Shown: one piece after another, positions 10,274 to 19,936 of the stretch
Layout of the letters: each line of letters opens with the position of its first letter
Position numbering within the stretch: the first letter of the stretch is position 1
NCBI RefSeq assembly: GCF_014195635.1
Contig: NZ_JACICC010000001.1
Span: 310,001-374,000, forward strand
Reading direction: 5' to 3'
DNA length: 64,000 nucleotides
Source: Pseudochelatococcus contaminans
GTDB taxonomy: Bacteria; Pseudomonadota; Alphaproteobacteria; Rhizobiales; Beijerinckiaceae
Made by a program: the position numbers and the translations under genes
Notes under the pieces: generated by a model
Told to the model about the DNA's origin: nothing
Database searches by the model: none
The model's input: only the letters and a program-made list of their open reading frames with translations

Positions 10274-12511
10274 ATGTCCACCTGCATGAACCTGTTCGCG
10301 GACATACCATCACCCGACGACGACGCGCCCGCGCTCGTCGCAGAGGTGCTTTTGCCTGTTGCGCTGGATAAGGCCTATTCTTATCTGGTGCCCGCTGGCA
10401 TGGCGCTGGGCGAGGGGGATGTCGTCCTCGTGCCGCTGGCAAAACGCCAGACAGCGGGCGTGGTGTGGGCGCTGCGCGGTGTGGATGGCGCGGGCAGCAA
10501 TCTGCGATCTGTGATCGGGCGCATCGATGTGCCGCCGTTTGGCAAGAGCCTGCGCGATTTTCTGGATTGGATCGCCTGGTACACCCTCGCGCCGCGCGGG
10601 TTGGCGATGAAACTGGCTTTGCGCGTGCCCGAAGGTGCCGGTCCCGATGAAAGCCGTATGCTGGAGCCGCCGCGCATCGGCGTGCGTATCGCCGGTGAGG
10701 CGCCCCGGCGCATGACACCTGCGCGGGGGCGGGTGCTGGCAGCTCTGGCTGACGGGCATATGCTGTTGAAGCGCGATCTGGCGCATGAGGCGGGTGTGTC
10801 GGCAAGTGTCGTCGATGGCCTGCTGGATGAAGGGACGTTGGAGGCCGTAGCGCTGCCGCCGATGCCGGTGGTGCTGCCGCCCGATCCCGATTTCTCCCGC
10901 GCCGGCCTGTCGGAGGCCCAGCATGAGGCGGCGGCAGCACTGGCGGCGCAGGTGCGTGACGCGCGCTTCTCGGTGACGCTGGTTGAGGGGGTCACGGGCT
11001 CCGGCAAAACCGAGGTTTATTTCGAAGCCGTGGCCGAGGCCCTGCGTGCCGGTAAGCAAGCGCTGATCCTGATGCCTGAAATCGCCCTCACGTCGCAGTT
11101 TCTGGCGCGTTTCGAAGCGCGCTTTGGTGCGAGGCCTGCGGAATGGCACTCGGGTATCACCGGGCGCAAGCGCGCGCGGATACATGCAGGAACCGCCGAT
11201 GGCAGCGTGCGCGTGGTGGCGGGCGCGCGTTCTGCGCTGTTCATGCCATTCCGCGATCTGGCGCTTATCGTCGTGGATGAGGAGCACGAAACCGCCTACA
11301 AGCAGGATGATGGCGTCACTTATCATGCGCGTGACATGGCGGTTGTCCGTGGCCGTTTTGATGATGCAGCCGTCGTGCTGGCGTCCGCGACGCCATCCAT
11401 CGAGAGCAAGGTCAATGCGATCAAGGGGCGCTATCGCCATCTTGTTTTGCCGGAGCGTTTTGGCGGCAGGCAATTGCCGTCCATCAAAGCGATCGATCTG
11501 CGTCGTCATCCGGCGGAGCGGGGGCGGTGGATCTCGCCGCCTCTGGTAGCGGCTGTGAACGATACGATGGCTGCGGGCGAGCAGGCGCTGCTGTTTCTCA
11601 ACCGGCGTGGCTATGCGCCCCTGACATTGTGCCGCCACTGCGGACATCGTTTCCAGTGCCCGAATTGTTCGGCATGGCTGGTCGATCATCGCTTCCGGCG
11701 GGCGCTGGTGTGCCATCATTGCGGCCACGTCGAGCGCCGCCCGGATATTTGCCCGTCGTGCCATGCCACGGATACGCTCGCGGCTTGCGGGCCGGGCGTG
11801 GAGAGGTTGGCCGAGGAGGTGGCGGAGGTATTCCCGGACAAGCGCGCTATCGTGCTATCCAGCGATTTTCCCGGCGGCGCGGAACGCATCCGGGCGGAGT
11901 TGCAGTCGATTGCCGATGGGGAGGTCGACATCGTCATCGGCACGCAGCTCGTGGCCAAGGGGCATAACTTTCCCGGCCTGACACTGGTTGGCGTCGTGGA
12001 TGCCGATATCGGTCTTTCCAATGGCGATCCGCGTGCGGCAGAGCGCACATTCCAGCTTATGCAGCAGGTCACGGGCCGGGCGGGGCGGGGTGAGAAGCCG
12101 GGCCGCGCGTTGATCCAGACGATGCAGCCGGATCATCCGGTGTTGCGCGCCATCGTCTCTGGAGATGCACAACGGTTTTATGCGGAGGAGATCGCCATGC
12201 GCGAAGAGGCTGGTCTGCCGCCCTTTGGCAAGCTGGCGGCGCTCATCGTCTCAAGCCCCGACCGGGCCGAGGCGGAAAACCATGCGCGAGCATTGGCGCG
12301 GGTGGCGCAGGCGCCGTCGAACGTCGCCGTTCTGGGGCCGGCGGAAGCACCGTTGGCGCTGGTTCGGGGCCGCTATCGCTTCCGCTTGCTGGTGCGGGCC
12401 GAGCGCGGCGTCGATATGCAGGGCTATCTCCGCGACTGGCTGTCGCGTGCGCCAAAGCATCCGGCCAAGGTGCGCGTGGCGGTGGATGTCGATCCGCAAA
12501 GCTTTATGTAG
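10274..12511 (+). CDS. priA: Primosomal protein N' (replication restart helicase)
   Basis: 3'-5' superfamily 2 helicase that restarts stalled forks. It has 745 residues: an N-terminal DNA-binding domain, Walker A GVTGSGKTEVY near residue 240, the DEEH box, and a zinc-binding insertion with eight cysteines (CRHCGH, CPNC, CHHCGH, CPSC) from about residue 453. The C-terminal helicase motifs GTQLVAKGHNFP and QVTGRAGRG are intact. It is divergent from xerC and ends 10 bases from the convergent acyltransferase gene. Confidence 0.97.
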   Translation: MSTCMNLFADIPSPDDDAPALVAEVLLPVALDKAYSYLVPAGMALGEGDVVLVPLAKRQTAGVVWALRGVDGAGSNLRSVIGRIDVPPFGKSLRDFLDWIAWYTLAPRGLAMKLALRVPEGAGPDESRMLEPPRIGVRIAGEAPRRMTPARGRVLAALADGHMLLKRDLAHEAGVSASVVDGLLDEGTLEAVALPPMPVVLPPDPDFSRAGLSEAQHEAAAALAAQVRDARFSVTLVEGVTGSGKTEVYFEAVAEALRAGKQALILMPEIALTSQFLARFEARFGARPAEWHSGITGRKRARIHAGTADGSVRVVAGARSALFMPFRDLALIVVDEEHETAYKQDDGVTYHARDMAVVRGRFDDAAVVLASATPSIESKVNAIKGRYRHLVLPERFGGRQLPSIKAIDLRRHPAERGRWISPPLVAAVNDTMAAGEQALLFLNRRGYAPLTLCRHCGHRFQCPNCSAWLVDHRFRRALVCHHCGHVERRPDICPSCHATDTLAACGPGVERLAEEVAEVFPDKRAIVLSSDFPGGAERIRAELQSIADGEVDIVIGTQLVAKGHNFPGLTLVGVVDADIGLSNGDPRAAERTFQLMQQVTGRAGRGEKPGRALIQTMQPDHPVLRAIVSGDAQRFYAEEIAMREEAGLPPFGKLAALIVSSPDRAEAENHARALARVAQAPSNVAVLGPAEAPLALVRGRYRFRLLVRAERGVDMQGYLRDWLSRAPKHPAKVRVAVDVDPQSFM

Positions 12512-12521
12512 CGGGTGTTTG

Positions 12522-13316
12522 TTATATCTTCCTGCCCCATGCGAGCGCCTCGCGAACGTGGGTGCGGACCTGCTCTTCGGCCAGCCGTGACACCGCCTTG
12601 CGGTCTGTCGTCGCATCGAAGGGGATAGGGTCGCCCCACGTGATCTGCACGTCGATGCCGCCGCCGGAGAGCACGCCTTTCAGGTGCGGTGCAAGCTCCA
12701 TGTCGCCGTGCCAGGCGATGTCCGGAATGTCGCCGCGCATAACCGGCAGGCCATCGCGGCGGACATAGGTGATGGCGAGCGGCTGCAGCACGACGTCCGA
12801 AGGCGATTCGGATGTCAGCGCCTCGCGCGCCGCGCCGACCAGTGCTGAACGAAACGGCAGGACGCGGGTGCCGTCGCCGGTGGTGCCTTCCGCAAACAAC
12901 ACGATGGCGTCGCCCGCTTGCAGGCGCTCCGCCACCGCGCCATTGGTGCGCGCCGTGTCGGTGCGCCGGGTTCGGTCGATGAACACCGTGCGCTGCAACC
13001 GCGCCAGCAGACTCACCACGGGCCATGTGCCGACTTCCGCCTTGGCGATGAATGAGAGAGGCATCAGCGCCGATAACACGCAGATATCCAGCCACGAGAC
13101 GTGATTCGACAGGATCAGCGCCGCCTTGCCGCGTGGCGGTGCGCCATGAACGATGCGGCGAATGCCGAGCACCGAACAGACGATGCGGTGGTAAAGCATG
13201 GGCACGATGCGCCGGCCCGGCGCATTCAGCCGCAGCAGGAGCCATTGCAGCGGAATGCCCACGGCTGTCACGGGCACCAGCACCGCTATTTTGGCGTAGA
13301 AACCGAACTTGCTCAT
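12522..13316 (-). CDS. 1-acyl-glycerol-3-phosphate acyltransferase family protein
   Basis: A 264-residue membrane-bound PlsC-type acyltransferase. The start MSKFGFYAKIAVLVPV at ATG 13316 gives an N-terminal membrane segment; longer readings add unsupported sequence. The catalytic motif NHVSWLD (His-x4-Asp form), the RTVFIDR region and the FAEGTT motif are present. It could act on lysophosphatidic acid or, as in OlsA of rhizobia, on lyso-ornithine lipid; sequence alone does not decide. It lies downstream of fur in the same direction, an order common in Hyphomicrobiales. Confidence 0.88.
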   Translation of the reverse strand: MSKFGFYAKIAVLVPVTAVGIPLQWLLLRLNAPGRRIVPMLYHRIVCSVLGIRRIVHGAPPRGKAALILSNHVSWLDICVLSALMPLSFIAKAEVGTWPVVSLLARLQRTVFIDRTRRTDTARTNGAVAERLQAGDAIVLFAEGTTGDGTRVLPFRSALVGAAREALTSESPSDVVLQPLAITYVRRDGLPVMRGDIPDIAWHGDMELAPHLKGVLSGGGIDVQITWGDPIPFDATTDRKAVSRLAEEQVRTHVREALAWGRKI

Positions 13317-13398
13317 GGGGCGCCGCTGTTCCGGAGTTCCTGACGATTGAATGAAGCCGCTTCCGGCCTTCAGCGCGGTTGCCGCATGGGAGTGACGG

Positions 13399-13926
13399 TC
13401 ATTTCGACTTGTCGTCGAGTGGCAGCGCGTAGAGTTCAAGCCGGTGATGCACCAGCCGATAACCCAGCTTGCGGGCAATTTCCGCCTGCAGGGCCTCGAT
13501 CTCGTCGGACTGGAATTCGATCACCGCCCCGGTGCTCATGTCGATGAGATGGTCGTGATGTTCCTTCGGCGCGCTCTCATACCGGGCGCGGCCGTCACCG
13601 AACTGGTGGCGCTCCAGTATGCCTTGATCTTCAAACAGCTTGACCGTGCGATAGACTGTGGACAGCGAGATGTTGGCGTCGATGAGCATGGCGCGCCGGT
13701 GCAACTCCACCACATCCGGGTGGTCCTGCGCCTCGGAGATGACGCGGGCGATGATGCGGCGCTGTCCCGTCATGCGCATGCCGCGCGCGTTGCACAGACG
13801 CTCGATGGGGTTCTTCCCGGCGGCTTTGCCGCGCGTCGGGATCGCGTTGCCATCCGCCGGGGGCGAAACCGTCTCTTCCGCGCGCGCTCCAGCCTCTGCC
13901 GGGGCCTGTTTGCTCTTGGCGATCAT
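13399..13926 (-). CDS. fur: Fur-family metal-responsive regulator (Fur/Mur)
   Basis: A 175-residue winged-helix repressor. After a 40-residue polar N-terminal tail it shows the recognition region MTGQRRIIARVI with SLSTVYRTVKLFEDQGILER and the metal site HHDHLIDMSTGAVIEF. In many Hyphomicrobiales the protein in this place, rimI-fur-acyltransferase, is the manganese regulator Mur, while iron control is done by RirA and Irr. The metal cannot be read from sequence. The C-terminal CxxC zinc site of enterobacterial Fur is absent. Confidence 0.92.
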   Translation of the reverse strand: MIAKSKQAPAEAGARAEETVSPPADGNAIPTRGKAAGKNPIERLCNARGMRMTGQRRIIARVISEAQDHPDVVELHRRAMLIDANISLSTVYRTVKLFEDQGILERHQFGDGRARYESAPKEHHDHLIDMSTGAVIEFQSDEIEALQAEIARKLGYRLVHHRLELYALPLDDKSK

Positions 13927-14003
13927 CGCACTTCTTGGCTCGGTGGGTGATGGATATGCATGCGATGATTCTACAGGAAACCGCCCCTCAGTCCAAGGTT
14001 GCG

Positions 14004-14495
14004 TCAGTCCAGCGTCGCGCGCATGGTGATTGCGGTGGCAACCGTGCCGTCCGGCTTGGTGTAATAGCCGGGGCGGCGGCCGATTTCCGCAAAACCTGCC
14101 CGGCTATAGAGCGCCAATGCCGATTCGTTGCCCTCGTCGACCTCCAGAAACACCACGCGCGCGCCGGCGCGTGACAGGTTCTCCAGATGGGTGGAGAGAA
14201 GCGCCCGGCCAGCGCCCTGGCCCCGCGTCGCCGGCTCCACCGCAAGCGTAAGAATCTCGGCCTCGCCCGCGACAAGACGCGACAGCGCAAAGCCGGCCAG
14301 CTTCTTATCGCCGCCGATGAAGATGCCATCCGTATGAGAGGTTTCCGTTGCAATCATGCGCTCAAGTTCGAGCGTTCCCCATCGCCGCGCGAAGCTGGCG
14401 CTGTGGATGGCGGAAGCTGCCGCCGCATGGTCCCCGTCGAGAGGGGCAACGTGAAAGCCGGGCCGGCGGGAGGTGAACAGATCTCGAAATATCAT
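14004..14495 (-). CDS. rimI: Ribosomal-protein-alanine N-acetyltransferase family (GNAT)
   Basis: GNAT acetyltransferase; in other bacteria RimI acetylates the N-terminal alanine of ribosomal protein S18. The acetyl-CoA loop is VEPATRGQGAGRALLSTHL, with VFLEVDEGNESALALYSRAGF downstream. The start at ATG 14495 (MIFRDLFTSRRPGF) matches the usual N-terminus; a GTG at 14546 overlapping the tsaB stop would add 17 residues and is possible. It lies directly after tsaB and before fur, the standard order in this group. Confidence 0.9.
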   Translation of the reverse strand: MIFRDLFTSRRPGFHVAPLDGDHAAAASAIHSASFARRWGTLELERMIATETSHTDGIFIGGDKKLAGFALSRLVAGEAEILTLAVEPATRGQGAGRALLSTHLENLSRAGARVVFLEVDEGNESALALYSRAGFAEIGRRPGYYTKPDGTVATAITMRATLD

Positions 14496-14542
14496 GGCGT
14501 CGATACCGGAAAGAGCGTTGTCACGGAGGCAGGGGCGGAAAG

Positions 14543-15280
14543 TCACTGGCGCGGCAAATGCGCCTTGTCTTGCGGCTTGGCATCTGCGCCGCGCAGATAA
14601 AGGGGTTTGGGCAGGTCAATCAGCGGATCCGCCGCGACGCCCAGACGCGCAATCCAGCGAATATCCGGCGCGGGTGATGCATCCGCCACGTGGAGATCAA
14701 GGCCGATGGCACGCACTTCATCGGCCATCAATGGCGCCGCCGGTCCGGTCAGGGTCACCGCGCCGGTGCCCAGTTGCCGTGCCGCATCGCGGATCAACAT
14801 GTGCTGCGCAGGGATGATGAGCCGGCCACCTGTTGCGATTGCCTTGAAATACACGGCTCCATGCCGCGCATCGATGGCCGCGGCCAGCACCGGCCGCCGG
14901 GGATCCGTGGTCACCACCAGCGGCGCCAGAAGCGCGGCGAGTGTCGTGACGCCAACAACCGGCGCGCCGACCGCAAGCCCGATGCCTCGCGCGGCGGAGA
15001 TACCGACCCGCAATCCGGTAAAGCTGCCGGGGCCAACCGTGACGGCGATACGGTCGAGTGCCTTGAAACCTTCCTTGACGGAGCCTGCGGCGGATTGTGC
15101 GACGACCCGTTCAATCAGCGGCAGCAGCGCTTCCGCATGCCCGCGTTCGATCAGCAGGTTTTCACGCGCTACGACGCCGCTGTCGAGGAGATCGGATTCA
15201 GGCTGGTCGGCCTGCATCTGCGTATCCAGCACACAAGCGGCACAGGCGCCAAGCGCCGTATCAATGGCCAGTATGCGCAA
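14543..15280 (-). CDS. tsaB: tRNA threonylcarbamoyladenosine synthesis protein TsaB
   Basis: Non-catalytic partner of TsaD in forming t6A37 on ANN-decoding tRNAs. It has 245 residues starting at a TTG codon (15280) that reads RILAIDTALGACAACVLD, with GGGAG six bases upstream. GPGSFTGLRVGISAARGIGLA is the family signature. There is a C-terminal extension. The rimI gene follows immediately. Confidence 0.93.
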   Translation of the reverse strand: MRILAIDTALGACAACVLDTQMQADQPESDLLDSGVVARENLLIERGHAEALLPLIERVVAQSAAGSVKEGFKALDRIAVTVGPGSFTGLRVGISAARGIGLAVGAPVVGVTTLAALLAPLVVTTDPRRPVLAAAIDARHGAVYFKAIATGGRLIIPAQHMLIRDAARQLGTGAVTLTGPAAPLMADEVRAIGLDLHVADASPAPDIRWIARLGVAADPLIDLPKPLYLRGADAKPQDKAHLPRQ

Positions 15281-15475
15281 ACCCGTCTCCCGAACACCCT
15301 TGAATCATACGTCTTTAATAGCCGGCGGCCACTTCCTGTATGGTACGAAGCCGCGCCCGTGTCACCTTGTAAAGTATCGGGCCGAAAGACGGATAGGCTT
15401 TATTCAATGAAATCGGGGAGTCAACATGCGGGGATGCGGCGATCCCCGTAGCTTTGTGCGCGCAGCCGAATGGCT

Positions 15476-15511
15476 GCCGCCCGGCAGTTTTCATGCAATT
15501 GACCGGGCGGC
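15476..15511 (-). terminator. Hairpin behind the RutE-like reductase gene
   Basis: A perfect 9-bp stem, gccgcccgg (15476-15484) with ccgggcggc (15503-15511), has an 18-base loop. It lies 10 bases beyond the stop of the minus-strand reductase gene. There is no terminal T-run, so factor-independent ending is uncertain. A second small hairpin (cggggat / atccccg, 15429-15448) lies further on. Confidence 0.4.
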
Positions 15512-15521
15512 GTATCCAGAT

Positions 15522-16127
15522 TCAGACGATGCTGGCATATTCCTCGAAGGCGAGGCGGGGCAGGCGCTCGAACACGCTCTCCGGATCGCCGTAGCCGACG
15601 TTGACAATGAAGTTGGTCTTCACCTTGCCGCCGGGGAAGAAAGCCGCATCGACGCCATCCTTGTCGAAGCCGGACATGGGGCCGGTGTCGAGGCCAAGCG
15701 CGCGCGCCGCGAGAATGAAGTAAGCGCCCTGCAGCGAGGAGTTGCGGAACGCGGTTTCCTCGATGGCCGCGGCATTGCCTGCGAACCACGATTTTGCGTC
15801 GGCATGCGGGAACAGCCGGGGCAGATGCTCGGGGAAATCGGTGTCATAGCCGATGATGACCGTCGCGGGCGCGGAGAGCGACTTGGCCCGGTTGCCCTCG
15901 CTCAGCAAGGGCGCAAGCTTGGCCTTGGCCTCCTGCGAGCGCACGAACACATAACGCGCGGGCAGGGCGTTGACGGCGGTGGGGCCGAGCTTCGCCAGTT
16001 CCGCGACCTGACGCAGCAGATCGTCGGATACAGGAATATCCTTCCAGCCGTTATAGGTGCGGGCGGTGCGAAAAAGCTGGTCGAGCGCTGCGGCGTCGAG
16101 CGGGCGGTGGGATGCCTTGTCGGTCAT
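15522..16127 (-). CDS. Malonic semialdehyde reductase-like nitroreductase (RutE/HadB family)
   Basis: A 201-residue FMN oxidoreductase. The features [38 protein letters not shown] and [34 protein letters not shown] are typical of the RutE-like group, which in E. coli reduces malonic semialdehyde during uracil breakdown. No other rut gene is nearby, so the substrate here is unknown. ATG 16127 follows a GGAG site. It sits between tsaB and the NfuA-like gene, breaking the usual block. Confidence 0.87.
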   Translation of the reverse strand: MTDKASHRPLDAAALDQLFRTARTYNGWKDIPVSDDLLRQVAELAKLGPTAVNALPARYVFVRSQEAKAKLAPLLSEGNRAKSLSAPATVIIGYDTDFPEHLPRLFPHADAKSWFAGNAAAIEETAFRNSSLQGAYFILAARALGLDTGPMSGFDKDGVDAAFFPGGKVKTNFIVNVGYGDPESVFERLPRLAFEEYASIV

Positions 16128-16371
16128 GATGATCTCCGTCGATCAGAGTGAAAGATGATCGACACAGATCATATTGTGCAGAGCAGCAAGAAACCAGAGA
16201 GCCGGCGCTGGATTGTGCGGCAAGTCACAGAGAGAGCGGCAGTATTCAAGCAAAGCCGAATTGCCACTCTATCCATTTGTTTATTCAGCAGATTTACCCG
16301 CAAAGCGAACGCACTTTTCGGGCTGATGCTTTAGCCATGCAAGCTGACGTTGCGTTTTTGCAAGCCAGCCA

Positions 16372-16402
16372 ATGCCGGAATGGAGCATGCCCATCCCGGC
16401 AT
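16372..16402 (-). terminator. Two-step hairpin behind the NfuA-like gene
   Basis: atgccgg pairs with ccggcat and, inside one mismatch, atgg pairs with ccat around the loop agcatgc. It lies 5 bases past the stop of the minus-strand Nfu gene. There is no T-run, so termination is only inferred. Confidence 0.4.
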
Positions 16403-16407
16403 GATCG

Positions 16408-16971
16408 TTAAACTGCCTGCACTTCCTCGATTTCCGGCAGGAAGTGGCGCAGCAGGTTCTCGATGCCGTGGCGTAATGTGGCTGTAGACGATGGGCAGCC
16501 GGAGCAAGCCCCCTTCATGGCGAGGTAGACGATACCGTCGCGATAGCCGCGAAACGTGATGTCGCCGCCATCGCCGGCCACAGCCGGGCGCACGCGCGTT
16601 TCCAGCAATTCCTTGATGGTCTCAACGGTTTCGAGGTCGGCATCCTCGAAAAACTCCTCGTCGTCATCATAGGAAGAAGGGCCATGGCCTTCCGCGATGA
16701 GTGGCGCGCCAGAGAGGAAATGCTCCATGATGGCGCCGAGAATCGCCGGTTTCAGATGCGGCCACTCACCGCTTGCCTTGGTGACAGCGACGAAATCAGA
16801 GCCGAAGAAGACGTTGGACACGCCATCGATATCGAACAGGCTGGCAGCCAGCGGCGAATGGGTTGCCTCGCTTGCCGAGCGAATCTCGACCGGCGCGTCG
16901 GGTGACACATCGCGGCCAGGCAGAAACTTGAGCGTCGCCGGGTTCGGCGTCGTTTCCGTTTGAATGAACAT
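16408..16971 (-). CDS. NfuA/NifU-type iron-sulfur scaffold protein
   Basis: Fe-S cluster carrier of 187 residues. The N-terminal Nfu domain (FIQTETTPNPATLKFLPGR, then FDIDGVSNVFFGSDFV) is joined by an acidic linker (DDDEEFFEDAD) to a C-terminal NifU domain holding the cluster-binding GACSGCPSSTATL (CxxC). The start at ATG 16971 is preceded by GAGGAG; an upstream in-frame start adds nine residues. This Nfu form is usual in alphaproteobacteria and mitochondria. Neighbours are trpS upstream and the reductase downstream. Confidence 0.92.
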   Translation of the reverse strand: MFIQTETTPNPATLKFLPGRDVSPDAPVEIRSASEATHSPLAASLFDIDGVSNVFFGSDFVAVTKASGEWPHLKPAILGAIMEHFLSGAPLIAEGHGPSSYDDDEEFFEDADLETVETIKELLETRVRPAVAGDGGDITFRGYRDGIVYLAMKGACSGCPSSTATLRHGIENLLRHFLPEIEEVQAV

Positions 16972-17102
16972 AATTTTCTCCTCACCATGCCGGTTCAAGA
17001 GCGGCGGTGAACGATGCCATCGGCGGCAGGTTAAAGGGGTGTTGCCGATGGATATATTCCAATGTGGCGCTTTTCGCCGATCTGTTCAATGGGGTGAGCG
17101 CA

Positions 17103-18161
17103 TCAACCCCGATCGCGCACGAAGCCGAGAATGTCCTTCACGGCATTGAAGGTTTCATCCGCGATCACGCGGACGCGGCGGCTGCCATCGTTCAGCACGC
17201 TGTCGATATAGGCCGGGTCGGCGACAAGACGCTGCATTTCGGCACCGATTGGCCCCAGCTTTTCCACGGCGATATCGACCAGCGCGCCCTTGAAGGTGGA
17301 AAACTGACCGCCGGCAAACTCCCGCAGAACATCCTCACGCGTGCGGCCGGCCAGCGTGGCGAAAATGCCGACGAGGTTCTCGGCTTCCGGCCTGCCTGCC
17401 AGTTCCTCCACCGTTTCGGGCAGCGGTTCTGGGTCGGTCTTGGCCTTGCGGATTTTCTGGGCAATGGTGTCGGCATCGTCAGTGAGGTTGATGCGCGAGT
17501 AATCCGAGGGGTCGGACTTCGACATCTTCTTCGTGCCGTCGCGCAGGCTCATGACGCGTGTGGAAACACCCTGAATCAACGGCTCTGGCAGTGGGAAGAA
17601 CGTTTCGCCAAATCCGTTGCGGGCAATTGACTCGGCAAAATCGTTGTTGAATTTCTGCGCAATGTCGCGCGTCAACTCCACGTGCTGCTTCTGATCCTCG
17701 CCGACAGGCACTGCATGCGCCCGATACAGCAGGATGTCGGCGGCCATGAGCGACGGATAGGCATAGAGGCCAAGCGACACGTTCTCACGATCCTTGCCGG
17801 CCTTTTCCTTGAACTGCGTCATGCGGTTCATCCAGCCGATCCGCGCCACGCAATTGAACACCCACGCCAGTTCGGCATGGCCCGCAACCTGGCTCTGGTT
17901 GAAGATGATGTGCTTCACCGGATCGACGCCACAAGCGATGAAGGCGGCCGTGACCTCACGAATCTGACGCGTCAGAGCTTGCGGCTCCTGCGGCACGGTG
18001 ATGGCGTGCAGGTCCACGACGCAATAAATGCAGTCGTAAGTGTTCTGAAAAGCGACGAAGCGGGAGATGGCGCCCAGATAGTTGCCCAGATGCAGGTTGC
18101 CGGTGGGCTGCACGCCGGAAAACACACGTTGCTTCAGAACTGGCTCTTGCAAGACGGACAT
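17103..18161 (-). CDS. trpS: Tryptophanyl-tRNA synthetase
   Basis: Class I synthetase of 352 residues. The HIGH-type site [17 protein letters not shown] is near the N-terminus and the KMSKS loop is in [12 protein letters not shown]. The start at ATG 18161 ([16 protein letters not shown]) gives the normal length; the open frame upstream is unsupported. It lies 111 bases after murJ, the usual order in this group. Confidence 0.97.
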   Translation of the reverse strand: MSVLQEPVLKQRVFSGVQPTGNLHLGNYLGAISRFVAFQNTYDCIYCVVDLHAITVPQEPQALTRQIREVTAAFIACGVDPVKHIIFNQSQVAGHAELAWVFNCVARIGWMNRMTQFKEKAGKDRENVSLGLYAYPSLMAADILLYRAHAVPVGEDQKQHVELTRDIAQKFNNDFAESIARNGFGETFFPLPEPLIQGVSTRVMSLRDGTKKMSKSDPSDYSRINLTDDADTIAQKIRKAKTDPEPLPETVEELAGRPEAENLVGIFATLAGRTREDVLREFAGGQFSTFKGALVDIAVEKLGPIGAEMQRLVADPAYIDSVLNDGSRRVRVIADETFNAVKDILGFVRDRG

Positions 18162-18272
18162 GGCAGTGCCCCATCCCTTTCTTTTGATATCGTCATCTGT
18201 TTGGCGGGTTATCGCAGGCGGCGGCGATTGCGCAAGGAAAATCGGCAACCGACGTAGTGTCACTTCCCGGCG

Positions 18273-19886
18273 TCACTTATCGGAGTCACTCAATCTCGCG
18301 CGGCCTATGGGCAAAGCGTCCAGCACCCCGGAGAGGCGCAAGGCGAGCAGATAAACCAGCATGCCGCCGCCGCATAGCGCTGCGAGTATGCCGCCGCGCA
18401 CCGCCAGCGGCCACTCAGCACCCAGCCATGGCGCGGCAACGCCGTCTAGCGCCGCCACAATAAGCCCCATCACGGCGGCGGCAAGTCCCAGACGCGCCAG
18501 GCGGGAGGCCGACGCAGCGTTCCACACTATTTCCGCGCGGGCGAAAATCACCAGCACCAGCATTTGCGTCCACAGCCCGAGACTCGCGGCGAGGCCGACC
18601 GCGCTAAATGAGGCGGACGTTGCCGGGGCCCAAAAACGCCATCCCGCTGCGTCAGTCATCAGGCGGGGCAGGGCGTGTCCGCACGCCAGCGTCACCAGCA
18701 TTCCGGCCAGCCCCGCCACCAGCGGCGGCCACACGGTTCGCCGGGCAAAAAATGGTTGGATCAGGATTTTGCTCGCGCACGCCGCCGGCAACCCCGTCGC
18801 CAATGCCACCAGCAGTAAGGCAGTTTCGCGGCTGTCGGCAGGGCCGAAAGCGCCGCGCTCGAACAACACCGTGACAATGCTGGGGCCGAGGGCGATCAGT
18901 CCGGCAGTGGCCGGCAGCGCCAGCGCCAGCGCCCCGGTCAGATAACGTGTCAGCGCCGGCGCCAACGCCGATGCACCGTCGCGCTGGCTATCCACAAATT
19001 CCGGCAGCAGCACCACCCCCGCCGCGACCCCGATGAAAGACAGCGGAAGCTGGAACACCCTATCCGCGTAATAGAGCCACGACACCGCCGAAGGCTGATC
19101 CGAAGCCAGCGCCATGGTGGCCAGCAAAATGATCTGCGTCATGCCGCTGGCAAGCAAAGCGGGAACGGCGAACCTCGCCAGCCGGCGTGAGTCGGCGTCG
19201 AAACGTGGCATCTGCAGGTGAGGGCGGTGCGGCATGCGGGCCGCCGCCCATCCGACGATCACGAGGTGAAGCAAACCTGAAAAACTGATGGCCAGCGCAA
19301 GCCAGATGCCCGTCGCCGGATCGTCCTCGGCTCGCCCATGCAGCAACAGCAGGGCAACGATCAGCACACCATTGACCAACGCGGGCGCGACCGCCGCCGC
19401 AACGAACCGGCGTTCGGCGTTCAGCAACGCCGCCAACAGCGAGGCCAGTCCCGTCAATGCAACGAACGGCAACGTCAGGCGGGTGTAGTCAATTGCCAGC
19501 GCCAGTTTACCTGGATCGTCCCTGAAGCCGGCAGCTACAAAAAGCACCAGTGCCCCGGCTGCGATTTCCGCCAGCCCGGCAATCGCCGTCAAACATAAAG
19601 CTGCATTTACGATGGTGCGTCCGGCGAACTCGCGCGCCGCTTCCGTACCTTTGCGGGCAGCAACATCGCCGTAGACGGGCACGAAACCGGCGTTCAACCC
19701 GCCTTCTCCAAGCACGCGGCGGATGACGTTCGGAATTCTGAAAGCCACCAGAAAGGCGTCGGCAACCGTACCCGCGCCCAACACGCCGGCGATCAGGATA
19801 TCACGCGCAAACCCCAACAAACGCGACGCTACGGACGCCGCGCCAACGATGGCTCCCGCACGTGCGACAGACTGGAAACGGGACAT
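18273..19886 (-). CDS. murJ: Lipid II flippase MurJ
   Basis: Integral membrane protein of 537 residues with about 14 hydrophobic segments. It moves lipid II across the inner membrane. The N-terminus (SVARAGAIVGAASVASRLLGFARDILIA) and the SSLL-type region VFRIPNVIRRVLGEGGLNAGFVPVY, read here as FRIPNVIRRVLGEGGLNAGF, are family signatures. TrpS follows in the same direction. Confidence 0.95.
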   Translation of the reverse strand: MSRFQSVARAGAIVGAASVASRLLGFARDILIAGVLGAGTVADAFLVAFRIPNVIRRVLGEGGLNAGFVPVYGDVAARKGTEAAREFAGRTIVNAALCLTAIAGLAEIAAGALVLFVAAGFRDDPGKLALAIDYTRLTLPFVALTGLASLLAALLNAERRFVAAAVAPALVNGVLIVALLLLHGRAEDDPATGIWLALAISFSGLLHLVIVGWAAARMPHRPHLQMPRFDADSRRLARFAVPALLASGMTQIILLATMALASDQPSAVSWLYYADRVFQLPLSFIGVAAGVVLLPEFVDSQRDGASALAPALTRYLTGALALALPATAGLIALGPSIVTVLFERGAFGPADSRETALLLVALATGLPAACASKILIQPFFARRTVWPPLVAGLAGMLVTLACGHALPRLMTDAAGWRFWAPATSASFSAVGLAASLGLWTQMLVLVIFARAEIVWNAASASRLARLGLAAAVMGLIVAALDGVAAPWLGAEWPLAVRGGILAALCGGGMLVYLLALRLSGVLDALPIGRARLSDSDK

Positions 19887-19936
19887 GCGCGGCGCTCAGG
19901 CGGTTGGCATCGCGGGGATGAGGCCGCAAAATCGGA

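Noticed and set aside
10310-11764. Open frame of 484 codons antisense to priA
   Set aside because: Composition shadow of priA; no start signal or domain.
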